In this document: piece after piece, positions 41,057-50,452 of the stretch
Numbering within the stretch: the first letter of the stretch is position 1
Layout of the letters: each line of letters opens with the position of its first letter
Origin: Fen-330 sp050008465
Lineage (GTDB): Bacteria; Acidobacteriota; Terriglobia; Bryobacterales; Bryobacteraceae
Direction: 5' to 3'
Length of the DNA: 64,000 nt
Assembly: GCA_050008465.1 (NCBI GenBank)
Contig: JBEKMO010000005.1
Location: 32,423 to 96,422, forward strand
Translations under genes and position numbers: made by a program
Notes under the pieces: model-generated
What the model was told of the DNA's origin: nothing
The model's input: only the letters and a program-made list of their open reading frames with translations
The model's database searches: none

Positions 41057-43743
41057 ACGGTCTCGTAAACGAAGGTTTTCTCGGGGCCTACGCTGACCTT
41101 GATTCCGGTCACTTTCTGCCCCTCGGCCATCCAGCCCAGCAACTGCCTGGAAACCTCCGGCAGCAGCGTGTTGGTGAGGATGTTGTCCACGTTTCGCGCG
41201 CCGCTCTCGACCTCGGTGCAGCGGCTGGCCACTTCGTTGATCATGTCGTCGCCGTACACCAGCTCGATCTTGTGGTTCTCCATCAGGCGCTTCCGGATCT
41301 TGTTGAGCTTGAGCACCACGATCTTCTTCAGGTTCTCATCCCGGATGGGATAGTAAGGGATGATGACCATGCGGCCGAGAAACGCCGGCTTGAAGATCTT
41401 GTTCAGCTCGGGCTTGAGGGCCTTGACCAGCGCATCCGAACTGGGCATGGTGTCCGGATCGGCGCACAGCTTCATGAAGGTATCGGTGGCGGCGTTGGTG
41501 GTCAGGATGATGATGTTGTTCTTGAAGTCGATCTCGCGGCCCTCGCCGTCTTCCATCATGCCCTTGTCGAACACCTGGTAGAACAGCTCGAGCACGTCCG
41601 GGTGGGCCTTCTCGACCTCATCCAGCAGCACCACCGAGTAAGGCCGCCGCCGAACCGCTTCGGTCAGCACGCCGCCCTCACCGTAACCCACGTATCCGGG
41701 AGGCGAGCCCTTCAGGGTCGAGACGGTGTGCGCTTCCTGGAACTCGGACATGTTGATGGTGATCATGTTGCGCTCGCCGCCGTAGAGCTGGTCGGAGAGG
41801 GTCAGCGCGGTTTCGGTCTTGCCCACGCCGCTGGGCCCCACCAGCATGAACACACCGATCGGCTTATTGGGATCGTCGAGGGTCGCGCGGGAGGTCTGGA
41901 TGCGCTGGCTGATCAGCTCCAGCGCATGGTCCTGTCCGATCACGCGCTTGTTCAGGATGTTGTTCAACTCCAGCACGCTCTTGATCTCGTCCTTGACCAT
42001 CTTGCCGACGGGAATGCCGGTCCAGCCCGAGATGACTTCGCCGACGACGTTGTCGTCCACGCAAACACCGATCAGCGGGTTTTCGCCCTGCAACAGGGCC
42101 AGCTCGAGGTTGAGCTTCTCCAACTCGGCGCGCGGGTTTACGGGAGCGGGCGCCGGCTGCGCGGCGGCCGCCTCGGCGCCGTCGCCGGAGGCCGGGGGAG
42201 GAGCCGGAGCCGCGCCGGTCTCGATCTGGGTGCGCAGCTCGCGGATTCGGGAGACCAAACCGCTTTCCTGCTCGAAGCGGGCGCTCAGTTCGGCCAGGCG
42301 CGCCTCGATCTTGGTTTTTCGCGCGGCGATCTGCGCCAACCGCTCGGCATGGTCCGCGCCAAGTTTTGCCTCGCCGGTCAAGATCCTCTCCTGCACGTTC
42401 AGGTCGTCCAGTTCCCGGCTGGCGTCCTCGATCACCGGCGGGACCGCGGCCTGCCCCAAGGCCATCCGCGCACAGGCGGTGTCGAGCACGCTGACCGCCT
42501 TGTCGGGAAGCTGCCGGCCGGCCAGGTAGCGGTGCGAGAGCTTCACCGCCGCATTAACCGCATCGTCGAGAATGCGCACCTTGTGGTGTTTCTCGAGGGC
42601 CGGCACCGTGCCGCGCAACATCACGCTGCACACCGCCTCGGTCGGCTCGTCCACCTTCACCACCTGGAACCGCCGCGCCAGCGCCGCGTCCTTCTCGAAG
42701 TACTTCTTGTATTCGGACCACGTGGTTGCCGCGATGGTGCGGAGCTCACCGCGGGCCAGCGCCGGCTTGAGCAGTTGCCCGGCGTCGTTCTGCCCGGCCT
42801 GTCCTCCTGCCCCAATCATGGTGTGGGCTTCGTCGATGAACAGGATGATGGGCGTGGGCGAGGCCTTCACTTCCTCGATGAGGCCCTTGAGCCGGTTCTC
42901 GAACTCGCCCTTGACGCCCGCGCCGGCCTGCAACAGCGCCAGATCCAGCGTGCGGACCAGGATGCCCTTCAGCGGGGGCGGGACGTCGCCCTTGGCCACT
43001 CTCTGGGCAAACCCCTCGACCACCGCGCTCTTGCCCACCCCGGCCTCTCCGGTCAGGATGGGGTTGTTCTGGCGGCGGCGCATGAGGATGTCGATCATCT
43101 GCCGGATCTCGTGATCGCGTCCCAGCACCGGGTCGAGCTTGCCGGTTTTGGCCTTTTCGGTCAGATCGATGGTGTACTGATCCAGGTTGGGGGTCTTGCC
43201 GCCAGCCCTGCGCGGCCCGCCCGGCCCCGGAGCGGCAGCTTCTTCGGCCGTCGCCGTGATGGCGTCCTCATGCGAGCCAGCCACGATGGCCAGGAAGTCC
43301 TTCTTCAGCGCGTCGGCCTGGATCTTCTGGAACTCCTTGGGGCTGATTTCGCGCATCAGCCGGGCCAGGTCGTCGTGGGTGGCCAGAGCCAGCACGGTGA
43401 AACCCGTCCGGACCTGCCCGGCGCCGTAGTCGATCGAGCCGATGGCCCAGGCTTCCTTCATGGCGTTCATCAGCGTCGGGCTGAAGGCCGGGGTGCGCGC
43501 GTTGCCCCGCTTGAGCTTGTCGACGCTGCGCGTGATTTCGGCGGCCAGCCGCGAGGGGTCCACCCCGAAATGCTTGATGATCTTGGCCAGATCGCCGTCG
43601 GTCTGGTCCAGCAGCTTCATGAGGTAGTGTTCCACCTCGATGTCATAGTTGGTCCGCGACACGCAAAGCCCGGCTGCGGCTTCCAGCGCGTTGCGCGTGG
43701 GGTCGTTGAGTTTGCCGATCAGTGACTTGAGATTAACGCTCAT
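41035..43743 (-). CDS. clpV: type VI sheath-recycling ATPase ClpV (TssH)
   Basis: The 902-residue AAA+ unfoldase has a Clp N-domain (ARNA/LEAAAGLCVSRTNYDIEVEHYLMKLL), Walker A1 GEAGVGKSAVVEG, Walker B1 ILFIDEAHTMIGAG, a middle coiled coil (about 420-540, including an Ala/Pro-rich stretch), Walker A2 GPSGVGKTETAL and Walker B2 VVLLDEVEKAHPDV. It pulls apart contracted TssB/TssC sheaths. The N-terminal sheath-binding region and the place in the type VI operon distinguish it from ClpB. A long open frame on the opposite strand over the whole gene is a codon-bias shadow. Confidence 0.95.
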   Translation of the reverse strand: MSVNLKSLIGKLNDPTRNALEAAAGLCVSRTNYDIEVEHYLMKLLDQTDGDLAKIIKHFGVDPSRLAAEITRSVDKLKRGNARTPAFSPTLMNAMKEAWAIGSIDYGAGQVRTGFTVLALATHDDLARLMREISPKEFQKIQADALKKDFLAIVAGSHEDAITATAEEAAAPGPGGPRRAGGKTPNLDQYTIDLTEKAKTGKLDPVLGRDHEIRQMIDILMRRRQNNPILTGEAGVGKSAVVEGFAQRVAKGDVPPPLKGILVRTLDLALLQAGAGVKGEFENRLKGLIEEVKASPTPIILFIDEAHTMIGAGGQAGQNDAGQLLKPALARGELRTIAATTWSEYKKYFEKDAALARRFQVVKVDEPTEAVCSVMLRGTVPALEKHHKVRILDDAVNAAVKLSHRYLAGRQLPDKAVSVLDTACARMALGQAAVPPVIEDASRELDDLNVQERILTGEAKLGADHAERLAQIAARKTKIEARLAELSARFEQESGLVSRIRELRTQIETGAAPAPPPASGDGAEAAAAQPAPAPVNPRAELEKLNLELALLQGENPLIGVCVDDNVVGEVISGWTGIPVGKMVKDEIKSVLELNNILNKRVIGQDHALELISQRIQTSRATLDDPNKPIGVFMLVGPSGVGKTETALTLSDQLYGGERNMITINMSEFQEAHTVSTLKGSPPGYVGYGEGGVLTEAVRRRPYSVVLLDEVEKAHPDVLELFYQVFDKGMMEDGEGREIDFKNNIIILTTNAATDTFMKLCADPDTMPSSDALVKALKPELNKIFKPAFLGRMVIIPYYPIRDENLKKIVVLKLNKIRKRLMENHKIELVYGDDMINEVASRCTEVESGARNVDNILTNTLLPEVSRQLLGWMAEGQKVTGIKVSVGPEKTFVYETVCPPPQE

Positions 43744-43773
43744 AGAAGACCTTTCCCTTCAGCGCGCCGACCA

Positions 43774-43819
43774 CTCGCTGACGCTCGTGGCTCGGAACCG
43801 AGCCGCGACCGTGAGGGAG
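43774..43819. repeat. REP-like palindrome family 2
   Basis: Two 22-base arms, CTCGCTGACGCTCGTGGCTC plus GG and their complement, flank a two-base AA loop with four mismatches. It lies in the 99-base gap between tssG and clpV and may form a cruciform or RNA hairpin there. Related sequence occurs at 24905-24926 and 62338-62413. Confidence 0.8.
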
Positions 43820-43842
43820 CCGCCAATGCGCGCCATTCTGAA

Positions 43843-44877
43843 TCATAACTCCAGTACAGCATCGCCGGGGTCGCGGCGCATGGGGGCCGACTTGGCCCAA
43901 CTGACCCAGCCCAGAAGCGGGGCCTCGGAATCTTCCCGGCCCAATTCGCAGACCGGGACCTCGCCGCGTTTCAGGACCAGTTGAACTTCGAAGTCCAACT
44001 GGTCCCCGGAGTAAAACCTAGTCAGGCCGCGGAGCGGCTCGCAGGCCGTCCCATTCGGCAGAAAATCCAGATATCGATCCAGGGTGAGCGGGCCCATCAC
44101 GATGCGCACCCGCGTCTGCTCGTCCCAGATTTCGTCGCCTACCACCGCGCCGACCGCCACCCGCTCGGAATCGCTAGGCGGTCGCTCGAGGCAGCACTGC
44201 ATCTCCGGGGTGAGCCGGTACCAGGCGCCCGCGAACTGCTCGATGGCCACCGGGACGTCGAAGTAGTCCTCCAGCAACTGGCGCAACGCCACCGCCGAGC
44301 GCGGCTGCTGCGCCAGCAGCCCGGCGTAGTACACCAGCGACAGGTCGGCCACCTTCTGGCGGTTCTGGAGGCCTTCGGTTCCCAGGCCGATGAAGTCCAA
44401 CAGGTGGTGCGAAAACCGGTCGGGGCCGCCGCGCTCGTACTCCACAGAGAACCGGTATTTCTCCCAAGCCTGGTAGAACAGCGAGATGAGGCGGTGGTTG
44501 AAGATATCCAGGAAGTCGCGCAGGGCCGTGTCGCGCACCCGGATGCGCTCGCTCACCAATTGCGTGTAATAGAGCGGCAGCGCGCCCAGCGGGCCGGTCA
44601 GGCCCATGAAGTTCACCCGCATCAGCGGGGGCCCCTCCTCGCGCCAGGTGAGCGACAGAATCTCGCTGGCGGGAAAGATGAGCGTGTTGTGAACGCCGAA
44701 GCGCACCACCTCGTCGCGCGGGTTGGCAAACAGCCCCACCGGCGTGCGGCCGCGCGTGAGCCGCTCGATCAGCCGCACCGCCTGGAAGAACTCGAAGCAG
44801 TACGGCTCGTCGGTGAGCTGCTGTTCCAGCGCCCGGTGTGCTACAGCAAGATCGCTTCGCCCGCCCTCGGCGCCCAT
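43843..44877 (-). CDS. tssG: type VI baseplate protein TssG
   Basis: The 344-residue protein starts at the ATG at 44877 and overlaps tssF by 37 bases. The same frame stays open far upstream across tssF, but that part is a shadow. TssG features are clear: CFEFFQAVRLIERL near the N-terminus, FGVHNTLIFPASEI, MRVNFMGLTGPLGALPLYYTQLV, FNHRLISLFYQAWEKYRF, and a C-terminal GPLTLDRYLDFLPNG. Two TssG with one TssF and TssE make a baseplate wedge. Confidence 0.93.
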   Translation of the reverse strand: MGAEGGRSDLAVAHRALEQQLTDEPYCFEFFQAVRLIERLTRGRTPVGLFANPRDEVVRFGVHNTLIFPASEILSLTWREEGPPLMRVNFMGLTGPLGALPLYYTQLVSERIRVRDTALRDFLDIFNHRLISLFYQAWEKYRFSVEYERGGPDRFSHHLLDFIGLGTEGLQNRQKVADLSLVYYAGLLAQQPRSAVALRQLLEDYFDVPVAIEQFAGAWYRLTPEMQCCLERPPSDSERVAVGAVVGDEIWDEQTRVRIVMGPLTLDRYLDFLPNGTACEPLRGLTRFYSGDQLDFEVQLVLKRGEVPVCELGREDSEAPLLGWVSWAKSAPMRRDPGDAVLEL

Positions 44878-46676
44878 TTCCTCAAGACCTCTTTCCGCTG
44901 CTGCGTCCTGGCAACGAGCTGGCTGAAACTGTTCATCGAAACGTACAGCCCGAGGAAGTGCTCGAGGACGCTGGCGAACAGATAGACCCCGCCGCCCACG
45001 AACTGCTCCTCGTCGATCAGCATGTCGACCTCGGTGCCCCGGATGAACGCAATCCCGTTCTCTGAAATCACGCGCGCGAAGTGTTTGCGGCTGTTCAGCT
45101 CCAAGATCCCCTGGATCTGCTTCTCCAGGTAAGTGGAATCGGTGAAATTGTAGAGCCGCAGGATTTCCTGCAAGGCGTGCTTGCCCTCGCTCACCAGCGA
45201 GAGGTAGTTGAGCGAGAGCTGCGAGATGAGCCGCCACAGCGCGCCCTTGCCCACCGGAGCGCGCAGCGTGGGCGTGGGCTTTTTCAGGGTGAGGACGCGC
45301 TTGATCGAGGGCATGCCCTCGAGTTCGAAGTCCCCGGCCTCGCTTCCAAAGGGCAGGCGAGCAGGCAGGTCGCGGCTGGTGCAGAGGCAGCGCACGGTGA
45401 GGGTCTCGACGTTGGCGTGGGCCGGGCGCCCGCTCAAGTCCACCAGCGCGAGATACACCTCCGTGCCTTCGTCGCCGCGCCGCGCCGACGGCCGCCGCAT
45501 GGCGTGCCAGAAAGTCTGCTTCTTGTCGCGGAGCGTGGCGTGGCGGTAGCTGTAGAAGGGCTCGAAATCCGTCACCTGCTGCGTCTGCGGGTTGGCGCTC
45601 ACCACCCCCTCGATCGAGAAGATCTCGTAGGCGTGCCGCCGCCGCACGTCCGGCACTACCGGATACTCGTGCCGCAACTGGTCGATCAGGATCGGCTCGG
45701 CGGTGTGGTTGAACAGGTTGATGATGGGGGTGCAGTCGGGCCGCAGCGTCTTGGCCGAAACCCCGCCCTCGAGCATCTGCTGCCGGTCCGCGCGCTCGAA
45801 CTCCGAGACCAAGAAGATGATCTCGACGCGATCCTGGAACCCAGTCGTGGCAAGCGGCTCGAGCCCGCCCAGCTCGAGGAAGAAGAACTTCTCGGGAAAC
45901 GCGAAATACTCCTGCAACAGCCGGTAGCCGACGAAGGAGCGCCGCGAGTAGGGCAGCATGGACTCTTCCTCGGAGAATCCGCAGGGGCGGATGCCCGAGG
46001 GCGGCAACTGCACGGTGCGCTGGGGACGGGACGGGTCCCGGACCAGGATCTGGACGCAGTTGTTCGAGAGCAGCTCGTAGAGGGCGTGGACCAGGTTGGC
46101 TTCGCCGTTCAGGTAGAAGCGCAGGGCCCGCATGGCCAGCTTGTCGAAGGAGACATCCGGCAGGCAGCGCAGCTCGATCCGCAGAGCGGCCACGGCGTCG
46201 GCCGCCTTGACAGGCGGCTGCAAGCGGTCCGGGGACCTCCACTGCGCCTCCGCCACCCGAACCGGCCAGAGCGTGGTCTCGTAGCAGGTGCGGAAGCGGC
46301 AGGGCACTCCGTCCACCGGCCGCGAGTACAGCAGCGAGCCGCGAGGGACTTTGAAGCCGGTGCTGAGCTTTCCCTGCTCCGGATCCAGATGGAACTCGAC
46401 GATCGACATCGGCGGAATGGGCCGGATGTAGTGGGGATACAGAATGCCCAGCAGCGACTCGGTGATCTCGGGGAACTCGTCGTCGATCTTCAGGTGAACG
46501 CGGCCGGCCAGGAAGGCGAAGGCCTCGATCATGCGCTCGACGTGCGGGTCCTCGCAACGGTCCGCCTCCAGCAACAGGCGCGAGGCGATCTTCGGGTACT
46601 TCTCGGCAAACTCCGCTCCCATCTGCCGCAGGAACGTCAGCTCGCGCTCGTAGTAGTCCAGAAGTTCGTCGCGCAC
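44841..46676 (-). CDS. tssF: type VI baseplate protein TssF
   Basis: This 611-residue protein begins MRDELLDYYERELTFLRQMGAEFAEKYPKIA, the family signature, followed by DPHVERMIEAFAFLAGRVHLKIDDEFPEITESLLGILYPHYIRPIPPM. The C-terminal half carries GEGKHALQEILRLYNF-like and SFSQLVARTQQR segments typical of TssF. It forms the core of the baseplate wedge with TssG. The start is a GTG at 46676, ten bases after tssE. Confidence 0.94.
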   Translation of the reverse strand: MRDELLDYYERELTFLRQMGAEFAEKYPKIASRLLLEADRCEDPHVERMIEAFAFLAGRVHLKIDDEFPEITESLLGILYPHYIRPIPPMSIVEFHLDPEQGKLSTGFKVPRGSLLYSRPVDGVPCRFRTCYETTLWPVRVAEAQWRSPDRLQPPVKAADAVAALRIELRCLPDVSFDKLAMRALRFYLNGEANLVHALYELLSNNCVQILVRDPSRPQRTVQLPPSGIRPCGFSEEESMLPYSRRSFVGYRLLQEYFAFPEKFFFLELGGLEPLATTGFQDRVEIIFLVSEFERADRQQMLEGGVSAKTLRPDCTPIINLFNHTAEPILIDQLRHEYPVVPDVRRRHAYEIFSIEGVVSANPQTQQVTDFEPFYSYRHATLRDKKQTFWHAMRRPSARRGDEGTEVYLALVDLSGRPAHANVETLTVRCLCTSRDLPARLPFGSEAGDFELEGMPSIKRVLTLKKPTPTLRAPVGKGALWRLISQLSLNYLSLVSEGKHALQEILRLYNFTDSTYLEKQIQGILELNSRKHFARVISENGIAFIRGTEVDMLIDEEQFVGGGVYLFASVLEHFLGLYVSMNSFSQLVARTQQRKEVLRKWAPRAGEAILL

Positions 46677-46686
46677 CAGGTTGCCT

Positions 46687-47172
46687 TTAGTCTCCCTTCA
46701 CCTCGTACTCGCCCTTGGTCAGCTCCAGCACGGTGTCGAAGGAAACCCGCTCCGGGGCGGGATCCACTTTCAGCAGGCCCTGGATCTGAAAGCGCAGGAT
46801 GCGCGTGCTGCCGGCCACCGGCTCCAGCGTCACCCGCATTCCCATGATGCGGGGCTCGAAATTGGTCACCGCCGACTCCAGCATCCACAGCATACGGTTC
46901 TGGTCCTGGACCGAGTGCACCCCCAGCGAGGTGGTATCGGGCAGGCCATAGTTGAACAGCGAGCGGCTCAACTCCGTGGGCCCGTCGGGGACCGCGTCGG
47001 GCCTGCGGCGCGTGTTCAGCAGCCATTCCAGGTCGCGGCGCAAGGAATTCTTCACTTGCCGCAGCGTATTCGCGCGGCTCACCGCCGGATCGGCGCGGGT
47101 GTTGGGATCCAGGTCGATCAGCCGGTCCAGAACGGAGAGCGTGACATTGGGCTCCGGCTCGTAGCGCGCCAT
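46687..47172 (-). CDS. tssE: type VI baseplate protein TssE (gp25-like)
   Basis: The 161-residue protein has the gp25/lysozyme-like pattern: TLSVLDRLIDLDP, QVKNSLRRDLEWLLNTRRR, SLFNYGLPDTTSLG and NFEPRIMGMRVTL. It nucleates sheath assembly on the baseplate. It follows tssA by three bases and precedes tssF by ten. Confidence 0.95.
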   Translation of the reverse strand: MARYEPEPNVTLSVLDRLIDLDPNTRADPAVSRANTLRQVKNSLRRDLEWLLNTRRRPDAVPDGPTELSRSLFNYGLPDTTSLGVHSVQDQNRMLWMLESAVTNFEPRIMGMRVTLEPVAGSTRILRFQIQGLLKVDPAPERVSFDTVLELTKGEYEVKGD

Positions 47173-47175
47173 AGG

Positions 47176-48972
47176 CTATTTGTGGATCGACAGCGCCTGG
47201 ATGGGATCGAGACGACAGATCCGGCCGTAGATCTTCTGCTTTTCCTCCGCGCTGATGTCCATCTTGGCCATGCACCGGAACAACAGAGCCAGGGGGTGAG
47301 AAATCATGTCCGGTGCTTCCCAGTTCTCCAGGTTGCGGCTCTCGATCTCGCCCGCCAGATCCTGAAGGATCGGGTAGGCGAGCGTGGCGTGGCCCGCCCC
47401 CAGGCAGATCTGGGCCAGTTGGACCCGCCGGCGGAAGCGCCCGCGGCCGGAGCCCTCCGCCGCCGCTTCGTGAGCCAGAATCTCGATGGCCTCCTGAGCG
47501 CGGCCCGAGCGGGCTGCCTCGAGCGCCAGATCGTAGGCGTCGACCGTCTGCTGGGCTCCCTCCTCCTCGCTGGTCTCCTCCTCCCGACTCGGGGCCGCCG
47601 CCAGGAGATCCCCGCCCGGCGCGGCCGCCGCAGCGGCGACCTGCTCCTTGAGCCAAGCCTTGGTCTCGGCATTGGCGGTGGGCGTGTCGTCCATCAGGGT
47701 TAGGTCCGGCAATTGCGGATAATCCGCCAGCAGCGCCCGCAGCCCGGAACGAATCGCCGAGGCGGCCGCCTCGTAGCCTAGCTCCTGGCAAGCGCGCACG
47801 GAATAACGCTGCAAGTCCAGCCAACCTCGCCCGCAGGGCGTTCCCGCGGCGGTTTCGGCGATCTCGAGCACCTGGGTCCAATCGCCCTCGTAAGCCAGGC
47901 GCTTCAGCTCCTGGCGGGTCTCGGTCGGCGGCGCTTCGAGCAGCGTGGGATCGACATCGGCGCCGCCGGCGCGCAGCTCACCCCAACGCAGCGCCCGCAC
48001 GAGCAAATAGGGTACCGGGCTGTAGCTGTCGTTCTGCCGGAACCAGCGCGCCACCACCGCCACGCGCTCGATCGCGTCGTCGCGGTCCGCGGGCTCGGCG
48101 GCGAGGGCCTTCCTGGCGGGCGCCCGGGCCGGCGCGGCGGCGCCCTCGACGTAGCCTTCCCCGGCCGGAGCCTCCAGCCGGGGGGCCTGCTCCTCGGGGC
48201 CGGCCTCCTGCTCACGCTTTTTCGCCAGCAGGATGTGCACCGTCTGCTTGATCTCTTCGAGAGACTTGCGCAGGCCGGTGAAGTTGGGCGCGTAGCTGCC
48301 GAACTTCTCCTCACAGGCCTGGTTCAACTGCCGCTGCGCCTCCAGGCAGGCGTCCAGGTGCTGCATCCACTCGTCGTAGGTGGCTTTCGGCGTGGCGTTG
48401 AAGGCCTGGTCGAACTCCTCGGGGGTGAGCTTGTGCTCCTCGATTGCGGCAGCGCGCGCCTGCTGCTTGCTCTCGTTGCCTTCCGCGTCCGCCTCCGAGG
48501 GAACGGACCGCGAATCCTTGTACTTCAGCCAGTCCAGCCCGCTACGGGTCAGCGGCACCTTCCGCAGCGACTCGTCCAGGCGGGAGCCGACCCACTCCAG
48601 GGGCGTCGCCCGGAGTTCGGAATCCCCGTCCTCCAGTTCCGGATACAGCGTTTCCCAGTAGTTTTCCAGCAGGCCGCCGATCAACCCGAGCCCGTCCCTG
48701 AGGCCGACGAAGCCTTCGCGCCGGACGAGCGCTTCGGTGAGCCAGGAGGCCAGTTGCAGGTCCTTGCTCTTATTGGCGAGCGCGTCGCTGCACAGTTTGA
48801 CCACCAGGACCCAGTCGGCTTTCTTGAACTCCGTGGCCCACTCTCCCTGGTTGATCTCCTCTTCCTCACGCCGGGCTTCCTTGATCTGGTCGTAGACGGG
48901 AGCGTAGCGCAGGTTCTCCCCGCTCGGATTCGGCCCGGGGATCGGGTTCAGCAAGTCATCCCGCAGCGGCAT
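47176..48972 (-). CDS. tssA: type VI assembly protein TssA
   Basis: The 598-residue protein has the N-terminal ImpA_N domain (LLNPIPGPNPSGENLRYAPVYDQIKEARREEE, WLTEALVRREGFVGLRDGLGLIGGLLENYWETLYPELEDGD). A middle helical region and a linker rich in Ala/Glu follow, then a C-terminal helical repeat part (WLDLQRYSVRACQELGYEAAASAI, GHATLAYPILQDLAGEIE). TssA primes tube and sheath growth or caps the distal end. It is longer than short TssA forms, and the class cannot be decided by eye. Confidence 0.9.
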   Translation of the reverse strand: MPLRDDLLNPIPGPNPSGENLRYAPVYDQIKEARREEEEINQGEWATEFKKADWVLVVKLCSDALANKSKDLQLASWLTEALVRREGFVGLRDGLGLIGGLLENYWETLYPELEDGDSELRATPLEWVGSRLDESLRKVPLTRSGLDWLKYKDSRSVPSEADAEGNESKQQARAAAIEEHKLTPEEFDQAFNATPKATYDEWMQHLDACLEAQRQLNQACEEKFGSYAPNFTGLRKSLEEIKQTVHILLAKKREQEAGPEEQAPRLEAPAGEGYVEGAAAPARAPARKALAAEPADRDDAIERVAVVARWFRQNDSYSPVPYLLVRALRWGELRAGGADVDPTLLEAPPTETRQELKRLAYEGDWTQVLEIAETAAGTPCGRGWLDLQRYSVRACQELGYEAAASAIRSGLRALLADYPQLPDLTLMDDTPTANAETKAWLKEQVAAAAAAPGGDLLAAAPSREEETSEEEGAQQTVDAYDLALEAARSGRAQEAIEILAHEAAAEGSGRGRFRRRVQLAQICLGAGHATLAYPILQDLAGEIESRNLENWEAPDMISHPLALLFRCMAKMDISAEEKQKIYGRICRLDPIQALSIHK

Positions 48973-49013
48973 TTCAGTATCCTACGCGCTTTCAACCGGA
49001 CAAGGCTGGAGCC

Positions 49014-49748
49014 CTATCCTACACCCTCGGTGGCGGCAGCCTGGGGTTGGGCGGCGATGCGCACGCTGCGCACTTCCAGCAACGGGATCTCCTCTCCGTC
49101 CACCATCAGCATCTTCTGCCCGAAGGGGACCTCCTCGCCCTCCTCGGATTCTTCCCAGACCGTGGCGTGGCCCAATCGCACCTCGTCGTCGGAATGTTGC
49201 CAGGAGAGCGGCGACAGCACCGGGATGAGCACCTCACCAAGCTCCGTGCCCTTGAATCCGGGACCGGTGCGCACCATGGCCGGAAGCCACATCAGATCGC
49301 GCAGGCGGCGCGGCGCGGCAATCTCAATGGAAGCGATGTGCGCCAACGGAATCCACAAGTACGTCCCCGCGGCGAAGGTCTCGAGTCTGGCGCCGATCCT
49401 GGAATCGGCATCCGCGAGCGACTCGAACGGCTGCCCGTTCAAGGTCCCAGTGAAGGGAAGCGGCTCGGCGGGCGTCATGGTGTATTCGCGTTTGAGGAAA
49501 GTCTCCTGGCGCGCGCGTTCCGCCGCCAGAATACCACGGTAGAGCAGGGCTCCCATCTCCGTGGTAGGCCCGCCCTCGGAGAGCACCTGGAGGTGCTTCT
49601 CGGCGCGGTCGTAATCTCCGGTAAAGCACAGCAGCTCAAAGAGAAACGTGCGGCGCTTCGCGTCGGTAGGATGATCGCGAAGCTCGGCGCTGAGCGCCTG
49701 CACGGCCTCGGTGAGCTTTCCCGCCCGAAACAGTTCTGTAGCGTTCAT
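49014..49748 (-). CDS. tagJ: type VI accessory protein TagJ/ImpE
   Basis: The 244-residue protein starts at the ATG at 49748 (MNATELFRAGKLTEAVQALSAEL). TPR-like helices (residues 1-80, DHPTDAKRRTFLFELLCFTGDYDRAEKHL) precede an alpha/beta domain (YLWIPLAHIASIEIAAPRRLRDLMWLPA, GEVLIPVLSP, VRLGHATVWEE). ImpE/TagJ binds the TssB N-terminus and ClpV in some systems. The open frame upstream of 49748 runs into a repeat and is not used. Confidence 0.9.
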   Translation of the reverse strand: MNATELFRAGKLTEAVQALSAELRDHPTDAKRRTFLFELLCFTGDYDRAEKHLQVLSEGGPTTEMGALLYRGILAAERARQETFLKREYTMTPAEPLPFTGTLNGQPFESLADADSRIGARLETFAAGTYLWIPLAHIASIEIAAPRRLRDLMWLPAMVRTGPGFKGTELGEVLIPVLSPLSWQHSDDEVRLGHATVWEESEEGEEVPFGQKMLMVDGEEIPLLEVRSVRIAAQPQAAATEGVG

Positions 49749-49769
49749 AGGGAAAGCCTCTCGACCCGC

Positions 49770-49857
49770 CTGTGGCTTGTAGCCTGTGGCCTGTCGCCAG
49801 TGCATGGCACACCACAAGCACACCATCGACACGCTACGAGCTACAAGCTACAAGCAG
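49770..49857. repeat. intergenic imperfect inverted repeat (GCTTGTAGC type)
   Basis: The arms GGCTTGTAGCCTGTGGCCTG and, on the other strand, AGCTTGTAGCTCGTAGCGTG are imperfect complements about 23 bases long. They flank a middle with tandem GCACACCA. The element fills most of the gap between hcp and tagJ. Confidence 0.65.
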
Positions 49858-49865
49858 TTCTTGTC

Positions 49866-50354
49866 TTACCCGCTGACCTGCTGCTTCATGTCGTAGAAAG
49901 CCTTGATCGCGCCGCCGAGCGAACCGTCGGGTTTCTGCTCCTTGTACTCCATCTCCACCTTCGTGAAGTTCAGCGCGATCTGATCCATCGGGATCACATC
50001 GGCGGCCCCGGTGCCGTTAGTGACATAGCTGGCGACCAGCAGGTCGGTGAAGGTCACCTTGAGGTACTCCTGCTGCTCCTTGCCGGCCTTGCGGCAGGTC
50101 AGGATCGCATTCTTGATGTGCTCGCCGGTGGCGCACGTCAGAAACAGCTTCGGGCTGGCCTTGTTCACCCGCATGATGAAATGGAAGTCCTGCATCTGCA
50201 CCCTGCCGGCTCCCATGCCGCTCCCGTGGGACGCGGTACCGGTCTGGTTCTCCCCCCAGGAGAACGATTCGATCTCGATCTCGTTCTTGTGCTTACTGTC
50301 GTTACTTTCGCCCTGGATCCCGTCGATCTTCAGGAAATAGTCAACTAAAGCCAT
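49866..50354 (-). CDS. hcp: type VI tube protein Hcp (TssD)
   Basis: The 162-residue protein opens MALVDYFLKIDGIQGES and shows the Hcp pattern EIEIESFSWGENQTG, MQDFHFIMRVNKASPKLFLTCATGEHIKNAILTCRKAG and ALNFTKVEMEYKEQ. Hexameric rings stack into the inner tube. It follows tssC by 98 bases, a gap with small GC-rich hairpins that could raise or separate hcp expression. Confidence 0.96.
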   Translation of the reverse strand: MALVDYFLKIDGIQGESNDSKHKNEIEIESFSWGENQTGTASHGSGMGAGRVQMQDFHFIMRVNKASPKLFLTCATGEHIKNAILTCRKAGKEQQEYLKVTFTDLLVASYVTNGTGAADVIPMDQIALNFTKVEMEYKEQKPDGSLGGAIKAFYDMKQQVSG

Positions 50355-50452
50355 CTGCTACGCCTCCTCTAACGTGTTGAGAATCAAAAACCGCGGTTCG
50401 CGGCCGGACAACCTCTCCGGTCCGCAATCTCAGCAAACTCCGCTCGCCGGGC

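Noticed and set aside
41041..43725. An 894-residue open frame on the plus strand opposite clpV
   Set aside because: It is the exact antisense shadow of a conserved AAA+ gene and has low-complexity composition.
44878..46557. Upstream extension of the tssG frame by 560 residues
   Set aside because: It lies entirely inside tssF in another phase and is arginine-rich; TssG family members start near 44877.
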